This document shows positions 24,493 to 32,928 of a stretch of 58,086 nt of DNA, in pieces (positions within the stretch are counted from its first letter, which is position 1; each line of letters begins with the position of its first letter). Origin of the DNA: an uncultured Bacteroidales bacterium (GTDB taxonomy: Bacteria > Bacteroidota > Bacteroidia > Bacteroidales > Bacteroidaceae). The notes beneath the pieces are model-generated. The model worked only from the letters and a program-made list of their open reading frames with translations. It was not told the origin of the DNA and did not search any database. The stretch lies in contig CADCLN010000014.1 of the NCBI GenBank assembly GCA_902802265.1, positions 1 through 58,086 of the forward strand. Reading direction: 5' to 3'. The position numbers and the translations under genes were made by a program.

Positions 24493-25391
24493 AAAAGACA
24501 TTGATTCATACATTGGCAAGCGTTTGCCTGATGCTGCCCGTTACCTGCCTGGCACAAGAAGAAAATCTCTGCGATTCTGCACTACAAGAAAAAATCGCTC
24601 ATTTGCAGATTGTTCCAAGTTTCAACACTCCTGAAGCCAAAGAGAATCCACGCGGCGTGTATAAACTCATGCACACGATTGGACGCGGAGGGGATATGTT
24701 CAAAGAACCCTTTGACCAATACAAGATTTGCACGGACAGCGTGACGCTGATGATGGTGGTCGATGGCAATCATTACAGACTTGGCAAAAACGATTCGCGC
24801 ATCTTCAACTACACAGGTTCAGCACCCGACCCACAGGATTCCACAGCCACACGCATTTACGACAGCAACCAGCAGCATTTCACACTGAAATGGTGGAGCA
24901 AAAGCGGCAGTGGAGCCATCTTCCCCGACAACGACTGGTGTACGGAGTATTACGAATCGGACAAATATTCCGAAGCAGGAAAAGTAATCTTCGATGCGCT
25001 CATGGTTCCCATTCAACGCGACAAGAACAATCCGTTTCTCGGTTCATGGCGAGTGCTTGGCATGATAGACGAAATGCGCGATATGAATCACGAATTGGAA
25101 CGCCTCAACGAAGAAGACAAGAAACGGAATCCCCGCTCCCATGCGTACCACATCCTCACTCCCACCTATTTCATCAACACGACCGCTACTCAGGGCTTCG
25201 TGCACAACATCACATATAACAGCAAAAGGTCGATCACCATCGGCCCGAGAACTTATCAAATCACTTGGCTTACAAAAAATCGCGTTGCCATTGAACTCCA
25301 CGAAGGTTTTCACGTTGATTATGAGATTTGGGAACGTGTTCCTGGCGGAGAACCTGTTTTCAGTAAATTGGTAAGTCCATACGTAAACTAA
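24489..25391 (+). CDS. secreted protein of unknown function
   Basis: A 300-residue exported protein (signal peptide MKKTLIHTLASVCLMLPVTC, cleavage near LAQ). The first third has a short beta pattern with LGKNDSRIFNYTG; the C-terminal part (LGSWRVLGMIDEMRDMNHEL, ITWLTKNRVAIELHEGFHVDY) has alternating strands resembling lipocalin-like domains. I do not recognise the family securely. It is translationally coupled to the DUF4419 gene through ATGA. A strong terminator follows. Confidence 0.7.
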   Translation: MKKTLIHTLASVCLMLPVTCLAQEENLCDSALQEKIAHLQIVPSFNTPEAKENPRGVYKLMHTIGRGGDMFKEPFDQYKICTDSVTLMMVVDGNHYRLGKNDSRIFNYTGSAPDPQDSTATRIYDSNQQHFTLKWWSKSGSGAIFPDNDWCTEYYESDKYSEAGKVIFDALMVPIQRDKNNPFLGSWRVLGMIDEMRDMNHELERLNEEDKKRNPRSHAYHILTPTYFINTTATQGFVHNITYNSKRSITIGPRTYQITWLTKNRVAIELHEGFHVDYEIWERVPGGEPVFSKLVSPYVN

Positions 25392-25431
25392 CCCCTGCTG
25401 GCGTTTAGAACCAAATGTTTTGAGACGTTTT

Positions 25432-25463
25432 AAGGCGAGAATCTGTTTTCTCGCCTTGTTTTT
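25432..25463 (+). terminator. intrinsic terminator
   Basis: AAGGCGAGAA pairs with TTCTCGCCTT around TCTGTT, followed by GTTTTTCG. It ends the DUF4419 operon. Confidence 0.85.
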
Positions 25464-25471
25464 CGCTAAAA

Positions 25472-25503
25472 ATGGTAAATGATAAATGGTAAATGGTAAA
25501 TAT
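25472..25503 (+). repeat. ATGGTAAAT short direct repeats
   Basis: AATGGTAAATGATAAATGGT and a further ATGGTAAAT lie just before the glyS promoter. The reverse complement ATTTACCATTTACCATTT recurs at 27099-27127, where it encodes the start of the FKBP lipoprotein. Confidence 0.75.
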
Positions 25504-25507
25504 TTCT

Positions 25508-25516
25508 TACCTTTGC
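25508..25516 (+). promoter_or_regulatory. -7 promoter element for glyS
   Basis: TACCTTTGC, 28 bases before ATG 25544. Confidence 0.7.
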
Positions 25517-25543
25517 ACGATAATTTGTAAAACAACTAACATA

Positions 25544-27097
25544 ATGGCACAGCAAGAAGACATTTTCAAGAAAGTGGTCAGCCACTGCAAGGAGTACGGA
25601 TTTGTATTCCCATCTTCAGAGATTTACGACGGACTGGGTGCTGTATATGACTATGGTCAGAACGGCGTGGAGTTGAAAAACAATATCAAGCAGTACTGGT
25701 GGCAGTACATGGTGCTGCTGCACGAGAATATCGTGGGCATCGACTCTGCCATCTTTATGCACCCCACCATCTGGAAGGCATCCGGCCACGTGGACGCATT
25801 CAACGATCCACTGATTGATAACCGCGACTCGAAGAAGCGTTATCGTGCAGACGTGCTCATCGAAGAGCAGATTGCCAAGTATGACGACAAGATTGAGAAG
25901 GAGGTAGCCAAGGCCCGCAAGCGTTTTGGCGACAGTTTCGACGAAGCTCAGTATCGTGCCACTTCAGCCCATGTGCTGGAGAATCAGGCCAAGCGCGATG
26001 CCCTGCACCAACGGTATCAGGAGGTGATGAACGCTCCTGGTGGCATTGACCTGGAAGGCATGAAGCAGATTATTCTGGACGAAGAAATCGTCTGCCCCAT
26101 CAGCGGAACGCGCAACTGGACTGACGTGCGCCAGTTCAACCTGATGTTCAAGACGGAAATGGGGGCTGCTGCTGAAGGCGCATCAACCATCTATCTGCGT
26201 CCAGAAACCGCACAGGGAATCTTTGTGAACTACCTGAACGTGCAGAAGACTGGCCGCATGAAGCTTCCTTTCGGCATCGCTCAGATTGGCAAGGCTTTCC
26301 GCAACGAAATCGTGGCTCGTCAGTTCATCTTCCGTATGCGCGAATTTGAACAGATGGAGATGCAGTTCTTCGTAAAACCTGGCACAGAGCTGCAATGGTT
26401 TGAGGAATGGAAGAAGCGCCGCATGGCTTGGCATCAGGCATTGGGCTTCGGGGCAGAGAATTACCGTTTCCACGACCACGACAAACTGGCTCACTACGCC
26501 AATGCTGCTACCGACGTGGAATTCAAGATGCCATTCGGTTTCAAGGAGGTGGAAGGCATCCACAGCCGTACTGATTTCGACCTCAGCCAGCACGCTAAAT
26601 ACAGCGGCAAGAAGATTGAATACTTCGACCCCGAAGAAAATGCTTCTTACACCCCATACGTCATCGAGACTTCCATCGGCGTGGACCGTATGTTCCTCTC
26701 CGTCATCTGCCACAGCTATTGCGAAGAGAAACTGGAAGGCGGCGACACACGTGTGGTACTCCGTCTGCCTGCAGCCCTCGCTCCTATCAAGCTGGCAGTT
26801 TTCCCACTCACCAAAAAGGATGGTCTGCCAGAGAAGGCTCGCGAAATCATCGACGACCTGAAGTTCCACTTCAACTGCAAATATGAAGAGAAAGACCAGA
26901 TTGGCAAGCGTTATCGCCGCCAGGATGCCATCGGTACTCCCTTCTGCGTCACAGTTGACAACCAGACACTGGAGGACAACACCGTGACTCTGCGTTACCG
27001 CGACACCATGGAGCAGAAGCGTGTGAACATTGCTGACCTGCGTAGCATCATCGAAGACCAAGTGAGCATTACCAGTCTGCTGAAGAACCTCAAGTAA
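25544..27097 (+). CDS. glyS: glycyl-tRNA synthetase (single-chain type)
   Basis: A 517-residue class II synthetase of the dimeric eukaryote/Gram-positive-like type that charges tRNA-Gly. Visible motifs are the N-terminal GFVFPSSEIYDGLGAVYDYG, motif 2 region IGKAFRNEIVARQFIFRMRE with FEQMEMQFF, motif 3 near SIGVDRMFLS, and a C-terminal anticodon-binding domain (APIKLAVFPLTKKDGLPEKA). ATG 25544 starts the conserved protein; the longer frame enters the promoter. Length is normal. Confidence 0.96.
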   Translation: MAQQEDIFKKVVSHCKEYGFVFPSSEIYDGLGAVYDYGQNGVELKNNIKQYWWQYMVLLHENIVGIDSAIFMHPTIWKASGHVDAFNDPLIDNRDSKKRYRADVLIEEQIAKYDDKIEKEVAKARKRFGDSFDEAQYRATSAHVLENQAKRDALHQRYQEVMNAPGGIDLEGMKQIILDEEIVCPISGTRNWTDVRQFNLMFKTEMGAAAEGASTIYLRPETAQGIFVNYLNVQKTGRMKLPFGIAQIGKAFRNEIVARQFIFRMREFEQMEMQFFVKPGTELQWFEEWKKRRMAWHQALGFGAENYRFHDHDKLAHYANAATDVEFKMPFGFKEVEGIHSRTDFDLSQHAKYSGKKIEYFDPEENASYTPYVIETSIGVDRMFLSVICHSYCEEKLEGGDTRVVLRLPAALAPIKLAVFPLTKKDGLPEKAREIIDDLKFHFNCKYEEKDQIGKRYRRQDAIGTPFCVTVDNQTLEDNTVTLRYRDTMEQKRVNIADLRSIIEDQVSITSLLKNLK

Positions 27098-27098
27098 T

Positions 27099-27199
27099 TT
27101 ACCATGTACCATTTACCATTTACCATTTCTTCCCCTAGAGGGGTAGTTAGAGGGGGTCTCTTTCTCTGTCTCCTCGGTGCCCTCTGCACCACTTCCTGC
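27099..27199 (+). repeat. composite of three dispersed repeats encoding a signal peptide
   Basis: 27099-27127 is ATTTACCAT direct repeats, 27130-27159 a CCCCTAGAGGGG family copy, and 27162-27199 a diverged CTCTGTG copy ending in CTTCCTGC. All three are seen separately elsewhere in non-coding DNA. Confidence 0.75.
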
Positions 27200-27760
27200 A
27201 AGGAAAGCGTGGCAGAAGGAGAGTACCACAATTGGCAGGAACGCAACCAGCACTATGTCGATTCTATCGCTTCGCTGGCCAAGCAGGGTGTTGACGGTTG
27301 GACACGCCTGCTGGGTTACTACTACCAGCAAGCCTATGCCGATGCCAATCCTGCGGACAACAACATTTATGTCTATATACAGAAGAAGGCAAATGGCACA
27401 GGTACATTGAAACCTATCTACACAGACAGTGTGCGTCTGCACTACCGAGGACGGCTCATTCCTTCAGCCAACCATCCCGAAGGTTATGTGTTTAACCAAA
27501 CATACACATCTAAAGAAATCCAGACAACTACGGCTGTGCCCGCCCTGCTGGCAGTCAGCCAGAACATCATCGGTATGTGCACCGTCCTGCAAGAAATGGT
27601 GGAGGGTGATGAAGTGCATATGGTTGTTCCCTATGCCATAGGCTATGGTTCTTCGACCAACAGCACAGGACAGATTCCTGGCTACTCTGCCCTCATTTTC
27701 GATGCCAAACTCATCAAGGTCTATCGCTACAAGGTGGACACAAATACCGTCTGGAGGTAA
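27104..27760 (+). CDS. FKBP-type peptidyl-prolyl isomerase lipoprotein
   Basis: A 218-residue lipoprotein with an FKBP domain in its second half (VRLHYRGRLI, then NIIGMCTVLQEMVEGDEVHM and VVPYAIGYGS). It likely assists folding of exported proteins and resembles GldI-type lipoproteins. The start is ATG 27104, six bases after the glyS stop. The leader MYHLPFTISSPRGVVRGGLF then LCLLGALCTTSC (anchor Cys32) is built entirely from repeat DNA: ATTTACC repeats, a CCCCTAGAGGGG element, and a CTCTGTG repeat. The order of repeats matches that at the DUF4419 gene. Confidence 0.85.
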   Translation: MYHLPFTISSPRGVVRGGLFLCLLGALCTTSCKESVAEGEYHNWQERNQHYVDSIASLAKQGVDGWTRLLGYYYQQAYADANPADNNIYVYIQKKANGTGTLKPIYTDSVRLHYRGRLIPSANHPEGYVFNQTYTSKEIQTTTAVPALLAVSQNIIGMCTVLQEMVEGDEVHMVVPYAIGYGSSTNSTGQIPGYSALIFDAKLIKVYRYKVDTNTVWR

Positions 27761-27772
27761 GGGTTGTACACG

Positions 27773-27852
27773 GAGAGCACAGAGAAGACAGAGAGCACAG
27801 AGATTTGTACCATCATGTACGTTTCTCTGTGCTCTCCGTCTTCTCTGTATTC
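27773..27852. terminator. inverted CTCTGTG repeats forming a terminator-like hairpin
   Basis: The 18 bases from 27786 pair with 27824-27841 with one mismatch, and an inner GTAC/GTAC pair extends the stem. The arms are two inverted CTCTGTG copies. It lies between convergent FKBP and PepSY-like genes and may stop transcription from both sides, though no strong T-run is present. Confidence 0.6.
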
Positions 27853-27867
27853 TCTATACAATGACTT

Positions 27868-28296
27868 TTAGTCATCCATGCCGATAATCATGCCATTCTT
27901 ATTGAACTTCAGTTCGATGTCGTTTGAAAGTTCAATTTCGTAGCCATAACGACGTTCTTTGTCAATCTTGGTAATGATCTGACCAGGGAAAGTGGCAGTT
28001 ACATACTGCTGAATAGCGGTTGGAATAATAGCTGCGGGCACTGCTGTCATGTGGCAGTCCACCTTGTCCCAATTACCTTTCTTGTCAAAATCGATTTCCG
28101 TACCATCGTCAAGTCTGGCTTCATACTTGCCATAATCTTTCTCTGCATAGATAATTTTCTTGCCAGGGAAAGTTTTCTGAACGAAAGCCTTGGCAGCTGC
28201 GGGCAACTGCTCTACGGGGATGGGTACATCGTCAGCAAAACATACAGCTGACATCATCAGGCATACAAGTGCCATTAAATACTTCATTTGCTTCAT
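27868..28296 (-). CDS. PepSY-like (DUF2874) periplasmic protein, two repeats
   Basis: A 142-residue exported protein (signal MKQMKYLMALVCLMMSAVCF, cleavage near ADD). Two PepSY-like repeats are visible: FVQKTFPGKKIIYAEKDYGK with EARLDDGTEIDFDKKGNW, and YVTATFPGQIITKIDKERRY with EIELSNDIELKFNKNG. The family is common in Bacteroidetes periplasm; function unknown. It lies downstream of the 699-residue surface protein on the same strand, whose other side has a one-repeat relative. Confidence 0.85.
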   Translation of the reverse strand: MKQMKYLMALVCLMMSAVCFADDVPIPVEQLPAAAKAFVQKTFPGKKIIYAEKDYGKYEARLDDGTEIDFDKKGNWDKVDCHMTAVPAAIIPTAIQQYVTATFPGQIITKIDKERRYGYEIELSNDIELKFNKNGMIIGMDD

Positions 28297-28348
28297 TGTT
28301 TTAAAAAAATTAAAGGGTTAATACTGAGTTTTTTGTTTGAGGGGAATT

Positions 28349-30448
28349 TTACTGCACACGTACACCCGTCATGGTGTAAACCGTACCATCTGGTTTTACG
28401 ATATAGATGCGACCATTTCTGAGCACACGGCGTGTCTCTTTCATCTTAGAGGCTATGTCTGTTGCGCCATCCACCACGTCAATGTCTGTCGGGATGCTGG
28501 AATCAAGATAGTAAGCCAGGGGGTCAGTGAAACTGTCATACTCCAGATAAACCTCTCCCTCGGGAATAGTCTCTCCGAAGGTGGAAACCTTAAACGCATA
28601 GATACCATATTCCTGAGAGAAGATATATCTTGTGCGGTCACCAACCACTGTGCCGTCAGACACATGGAGGATATTGCTCTCTGGGTCATAGCGGTCATCG
28701 CGGCGAGTGAGTGGAATGTTGTAGATAGCACCAGGCACATCCGTCTGAATCAGAATGGCATCACCCATCGGACACTCTTCTATCGGATTCTTCTTGATGA
28801 CCTTTCTTCTTTCGTCCACACTGACAACCTCGTAGGCATATACGCCAAACAGACCGTCAAAGTCGATGGCACTCTTCGTGACGTATGTGGCATACGTGTT
28901 GCCTTCGCCACAAGTCACCGTCTCGCAGATTTCGCCCTCCACAGAGATGGGGAAGCCGAAGCGATAATTGGCGGCAGCACCATAGACATAAATCATCAAC
29001 GTCACCTTGCCATAGAAACATTCTTCTTGCGATTTTGCACGATTCTTCAGTGTGTCAAGCATCAGCGAGTCCGACTTCACATTTGTAAAGAGTGTGTCCA
29101 GCTGATGACCCTGTTCGTCCACCAGCACCAACTCCACTTTTCCTGTCGTACCAGCACCCTCCATCTTGATGGGGACGTAGGCAGCCTTCGGCAAGAAACT
29201 GAAACCTTCGGCAATCTCGAAGCTCACAGAAATAAATTTGTTTGCATCCTTCTGCACAGGCATTTCAATCTGTGAAGAAAGGCTATCCAGAGCACTGGGT
29301 GTTACCACCAGCCCACCATTGTTGATAATGTCGGAAAGGTTAAAGAGCAGACAACCAGCCTCACCTGTCTTCGAGAAAGTGCCAAGCTCACTTTCGGCCG
29401 TTTTATAGTTTGGAATCCACGACAGTATGTTGTCGCCACCAGGATAGGATGCAGAAATAGAGACAAGGGCCAAGTCCTCTCCGATGACGATGTCAATGGA
29501 GTCCTTCGTTGAGTCATAATAATATAATGTGGCAGTATGGCCAGCAGCCTCCATGCCCTTTACATAGTCACGTCGTCCTGCAATGGTTGTAGCCGAAAAC
29601 TCTTGCTCAGCCACCAGCTTGAACACCGTGCCATATCGGGCAGGAATCGTAAACCTCGTACCTTTGCCCACAAAGGTGCTGCCCATGCCCACGCGGTGTT
29701 CGTTGTCAATCTTGCCGTTAGTAGCATCGCACGACATATTGAGGTCAACGTATGCGTTCTCTATCAACGTCGGCATGACATAACTGCACACAGCCCCTGC
29801 ACCTCCGAAGTTTCTGAACAGCGGTGCCAGGCTGTCGGGGTAAGCAAAACGCCACACAGCCGTCGCCGTGCCGTCGCCCAAATCACTCTCGTTACGCAAA
29901 TAATGAGGCGTGAGTGTCACGTCAGCCGTCAACGTGTCGCGAGTCACAATCGTGTCCGTCAGGATATTATCTGGCAGATACACCTTTCCGTTGCTACCCT
30001 TCCACGAATCCAGCGTATAGGCAAACGCACCTGCATCCACCTGGAAAGAATGCTGATAATAGTTTTGCGACAACACAATGATGCCCTTTTCGTCAGCATA
30101 CTTCACGAATGGAGTACCTGCAAAAATAAATTTATAGTGCTCCACGTATTTAGCTTCCACCTGCGTGTCGGCATCAATAGAGAGGGTGAGCACACCGCCT
30201 GTGGCAGCATTCTTTTCACCATTGACATACCAGTCAATGTGATACCCAACACCCGTTGTACCGGTAAACGTCACTTGAGTTCCTTTGGCAACATCTGCGC
30301 CACTGGCAATCACCGTGCCGTCAGCCTTCCTTGCAACCATGTCGTTCCATGTTGCAGGCTGACCTGTGGCAGAAAAAGTGACAACCTCAGCCTGAATAGT
30401 CACCAATGAGCATAAAAAGCCCACAAGAGAGAGTAAAATTTTCTTCAT
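28349..30448 (-). CDS. large surface protein with N-terminal InlB-like B-repeat
   Basis: A 699-residue exported protein (signal MKKILLSLVGFLCSLVTIQA). Residues about 45-100 (VTFTGTTGVGYHIDWYVNGE then LTLSIDADTQVEAKY) resemble the divergent InlB B-repeat. The middle is beta-rich without a recognised enzyme motif. The C-terminus (NGRIYIVKPDGTVYTMTGVR) is a short tail typical of Prevotella secreted proteins. It is flanked on the same strand by two PepSY-like genes, with gaps of 22 and 52 bases, suggesting a three-gene unit. Function unknown. Confidence 0.75.
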   Translation of the reverse strand: MKKILLSLVGFLCSLVTIQAEVVTFSATGQPATWNDMVARKADGTVIASGADVAKGTQVTFTGTTGVGYHIDWYVNGEKNAATGGVLTLSIDADTQVEAKYVEHYKFIFAGTPFVKYADEKGIIVLSQNYYQHSFQVDAGAFAYTLDSWKGSNGKVYLPDNILTDTIVTRDTLTADVTLTPHYLRNESDLGDGTATAVWRFAYPDSLAPLFRNFGGAGAVCSYVMPTLIENAYVDLNMSCDATNGKIDNEHRVGMGSTFVGKGTRFTIPARYGTVFKLVAEQEFSATTIAGRRDYVKGMEAAGHTATLYYYDSTKDSIDIVIGEDLALVSISASYPGGDNILSWIPNYKTAESELGTFSKTGEAGCLLFNLSDIINNGGLVVTPSALDSLSSQIEMPVQKDANKFISVSFEIAEGFSFLPKAAYVPIKMEGAGTTGKVELVLVDEQGHQLDTLFTNVKSDSLMLDTLKNRAKSQEECFYGKVTLMIYVYGAAANYRFGFPISVEGEICETVTCGEGNTYATYVTKSAIDFDGLFGVYAYEVVSVDERRKVIKKNPIEECPMGDAILIQTDVPGAIYNIPLTRRDDRYDPESNILHVSDGTVVGDRTRYIFSQEYGIYAFKVSTFGETIPEGEVYLEYDSFTDPLAYYLDSSIPTDIDVVDGATDIASKMKETRRVLRNGRIYIVKPDGTVYTMTGVRVQ

Positions 30449-30470
30449 ATCACGATGTTTATAGTATTAC

Positions 30471-30734
30471 CTAATCTTCCATGTCAATATCCACAGGCTC
30501 GCCATCCTTGTTGAACTCTATCTCAGTCCCGTCGTCGAGCCTGACTTCATACTTCGTGCTGAAAAACTCAGAATCCTTCTTGACGTATGTAATGCTTCTG
30601 CCAGGATAACTCTGTTCCACATAGGTTTTCGCACCGACAGGCAACTGCTCTGCAGGAATAATCTTCTTTTCCGAACAAGCCACTGTCAACATTAGGCACA
30701 AGAAAGTCCCAAAGAATAATTTTGCGCATTTCAT
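30471..30734 (-). CDS. PepSY-like small lipoprotein, one repeat
   Basis: An 87-residue lipoprotein (LMLTVAC, anchor Cys20) with one PepSY-like repeat, YVEQSYPGRSITYVKKDSEF and YEVRLDDGTEIEFNKDGEP. It is the first gene of the unit with the surface protein and the two-repeat PepSY-like protein. Confidence 0.8.
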   Translation of the reverse strand: MKCAKLFFGTFLCLMLTVACSEKKIIPAEQLPVGAKTYVEQSYPGRSITYVKKDSEFFSTKYEVRLDDGTEIEFNKDGEPVDIDMED

Positions 30735-30780
30735 CTTATTTGCATTTTTTGATTATGTTCGCATTTCAATTTTGTTCGCG

Positions 30781-30789
30781 GCAAACATA
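30781..30789 (-). promoter_or_regulatory. -7 promoter element for the PepSY-surface protein unit
   Basis: Minus strand reads TATGTTTGC about 47 bases before ATG 30734. Confidence 0.6.
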
Positions 30790-31056
30790 CAAAGAAATTA
30801 AAAACCAAGCAAAAAAACTGAGCAAAAAATCGCTTTTTCTTCAAATAGACAAAGATTCAAGCCCCAAAAGCAACCTTTTTCGGACCTTATCAATACAATT
30901 CAAGTTATTGATTGGAAGTTAAAAGGAAGTTATCGCTTTGCTTGGAAGTTAAAGGGACGAATGGGATGCTGGCGGCGAGGCAATGGTATCATCCCTTTAA
31001 CTTCCCTTTAACTCCTCTTCATTTTTCATTCCCTTAGGCTTTGAAGACCGCTTTGC
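30790..31056. repeat. intergenic DNA with 14-bp perfect inverted repeat
   Basis: No gene is seen. GGAAGTTAAAGGGA (30944-30957) is perfectly inverted at 30992-31005, and further GGAAGTTA copies lie at 30914-30921 and 30925-30932. The element lies beyond the 3' end of asd and could act as its terminator or be a dispersed GGAAGTTAAAGG repeat. Confidence 0.65.
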
Positions 31057-32064
31057 CTACACATTTCCCTGCTGCACCAAATACTCGGCAATCTGGACGG
31101 CGTTGAGGGCGGCCCCTTTCTTGATTTGGTCGCCACTGAGCCAGAAGGTAAGTCCGTTTTCGTTGGCAAGGTCTTTGCGTACACGTCCCACATAGACATC
31201 GTCCTTGCCAGCCGTGAAGAGCGGCATGGGGTATTTTTGATTCTTGGGATCGTCGATGAGGGTTACGCCAGGAGCGGCTGCAATGGCTGCCTGTGCGTCG
31301 GCCACACTGATGGGCTTTTCGGTTTCTACCCAAACCGCTTCGCTGTGGGCACGGAGGCTGGAAATGCGCACGCACATGGCTGAACACTTGGCATCGGTGT
31401 GCATGATTTTGCGTGTCTCGTTGAACATCTTCATTTCTTCCTTGGTGTAGCCATTGTCTTGAAAGACGTCAATCTGTGGAATGACATTGTATGCCAACTG
31501 ATAGGCGAACTTGTTGACGGTAGGCTCCTTGCCCTCCACCAAATCCTTGTATTGCTGCTGCAGTTCAGCCATGGCTGCTGCACCAGCACCACTGGCACTC
31601 TGATAGCTGGCTACATGGATGCGCTGGATATGGCTGAGCTTTTCGATGGGCTGGAGCACGACGACCATCATGATGGTGGTACAGTTGGGGTTGGCAATGA
31701 TGCCACGCGGACGGTTCAAGGCATCGGCGGCATTACATTCAGGCACCACCAAAGGCACATCGTCGTCCATGCGGAAAGCGCTGGAGTTGTCGATCATCAC
31801 GGTGCCAAACCTGGTGATGTCATCAGCAAACTCCTTGCTGGTGCCGGCACCGGCACTGGTGAAGGCGATATCGACACCCTTGAAGTCATCGCCATGCTTC
31901 AGCAGCTGCACTTCATACTCTTTACCCTTAAACATATACTTGCGGCCAGCACTGCGGGTGGAGCCAAAAAGCACCAGCTCATCAATGGGGAAATTTCGCT
32001 CATCGAGCACACGGAGAAATTCTTGTCCTACGGCGCCACTTGCGCCTACAATTGCTACTTTCAT
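31057..32064 (-). CDS. asd: aspartate-semialdehyde dehydrogenase
   Basis: A 335-residue enzyme that reduces aspartyl phosphate to the semialdehyde, feeding lysine/diaminopimelate, threonine and methionine synthesis. The NADP-binding start [31 protein letters not shown] (active-site Cys) and [13 protein letters not shown] are intact. Length and start are normal. It has its own promoter and is divergent from the DUF4292 gene. Confidence 0.96.
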   Translation of the reverse strand: MKVAIVGASGAVGQEFLRVLDERNFPIDELVLFGSTRSAGRKYMFKGKEYEVQLLKHGDDFKGVDIAFTSAGAGTSKEFADDITRFGTVMIDNSSAFRMDDDVPLVVPECNAADALNRPRGIIANPNCTTIMMVVVLQPIEKLSHIQRIHVASYQSASGAGAAAMAELQQQYKDLVEGKEPTVNKFAYQLAYNVIPQIDVFQDNGYTKEEMKMFNETRKIMHTDAKCSAMCVRISSLRAHSEAVWVETEKPISVADAQAAIAAAPGVTLIDDPKNQKYPMPLFTAGKDDVYVGRVRKDLANENGLTFWLSGDQIKKGAALNAVQIAEYLVQQGNV

Positions 32065-32145
32065 TTTAAGATAATGTTTTGAAGACCCTCTCCACGGGTT
32101 TTAAAATTAAAATAATAAAACAGTTAGACTTTATACAAATTGCGG

Positions 32146-32154
32146 GCAAAGGTA
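32146..32154 (-). promoter_or_regulatory. -7 promoter element for asd
   Basis: Minus strand reads TACCTTTGC, about 80 bases before ATG 32064. Confidence 0.65.
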
Positions 32155-32249
32155 CGAAAAAATGAAAGACCAAGAACGAAGAATGAAGAATATTTATTGT
32201 TTTTCCTTAAAAAGTGGCAAACTTTAGCGCGTTTTTTTCTATTTAGTGC

Positions 32250-32258
32250 TACCTTTGC
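32250..32258 (+). promoter_or_regulatory. -7 promoter element for the DUF4292-envC unit
   Basis: TACCTTTGC, 20 bases before ATG 32278. Confidence 0.7.
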
Positions 32259-32277
32259 AAAAAATTTTCGACACAAC

Positions 32278-32919
32278 ATGAAAATACGTACACCACATTT
32301 ACTCATCCTTGCTGCCTTGACAGTCCTGTTCGCAGCCTGCCGCAGCAGCAAGAATGCAAGCAGTCCCGACACACCGACGCAGCCCACCACACAACCCACC
32401 ACTACCCTGCCATCTGCTGCTGCCACACCTTCGGCAGCGACACTGACTACAGACTCGAATTTCACAGCCAAGATACGTGCCTCGGTCAAGGTGGAAAACC
32501 AGCACATCAGCACTTCAGGCACACTGCGCATGAGACTGGGCGAGGTGATACAAGTTTCACTGCTCGACCCCATCCTTGGCATTACAGAGGTGGCACGCAT
32601 GGAGATTTCACCCACCGCCACCCTACTCATCGACCGATACAACAAGCGTTATGTCATCATGACCTACGACGACATCAACTCGATGGCACAGCAAGAACTC
32701 AGCTACAACGCCATTGAGTATCATTTCTGGCAACAGGCACTCCGCACCGACACCGACGAACTGCAGTTTACCATCCCCACAGGCAGCAAGACCATCGACC
32801 TGAACCTGCGACTTTCTGGCAAAAACAACAACAGCAAGTGGGATGCACACACTATTCCGTCGAACAAATACCAGCAAGTAGCTCCAGAAGTGCTATTGCG
32901 CCAAATCCTTGACTTATAA
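32278..32919 (+). CDS. DUF4292 lipoprotein (LolB-like fold candidate)
   Basis: A 213-residue lipoprotein (LTVLFAAC, anchor Cys21) with a Ser/Thr/Pro-rich linker and then a DUF4292 domain (TAKIRASVKVENQHISTSGT, GEVIQVSLLDPILGITEVAR). The domain resembles LolA/LolB-type half barrels, so outer-membrane lipoprotein traffic is a reasonable guess only. ATG 32278 is used because the longer frame crosses the promoter. The gene is followed after 9 bases by the EnvC-like gene, an order I recall in many Bacteroidetes. Confidence 0.85.
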   Translation: MKIRTPHLLILAALTVLFAACRSSKNASSPDTPTQPTTQPTTTLPSAAATPSAATLTTDSNFTAKIRASVKVENQHISTSGTLRMRLGEVIQVSLLDPILGITEVARMEISPTATLLIDRYNKRYVIMTYDDINSMAQQELSYNAIEYHFWQQALRTDTDELQFTIPTGSKTIDLNLRLSGKNNNSKWDAHTIPSNKYQQVAPEVLLRQILDL

Positions 32920-32928
32920 AGATAAAGG

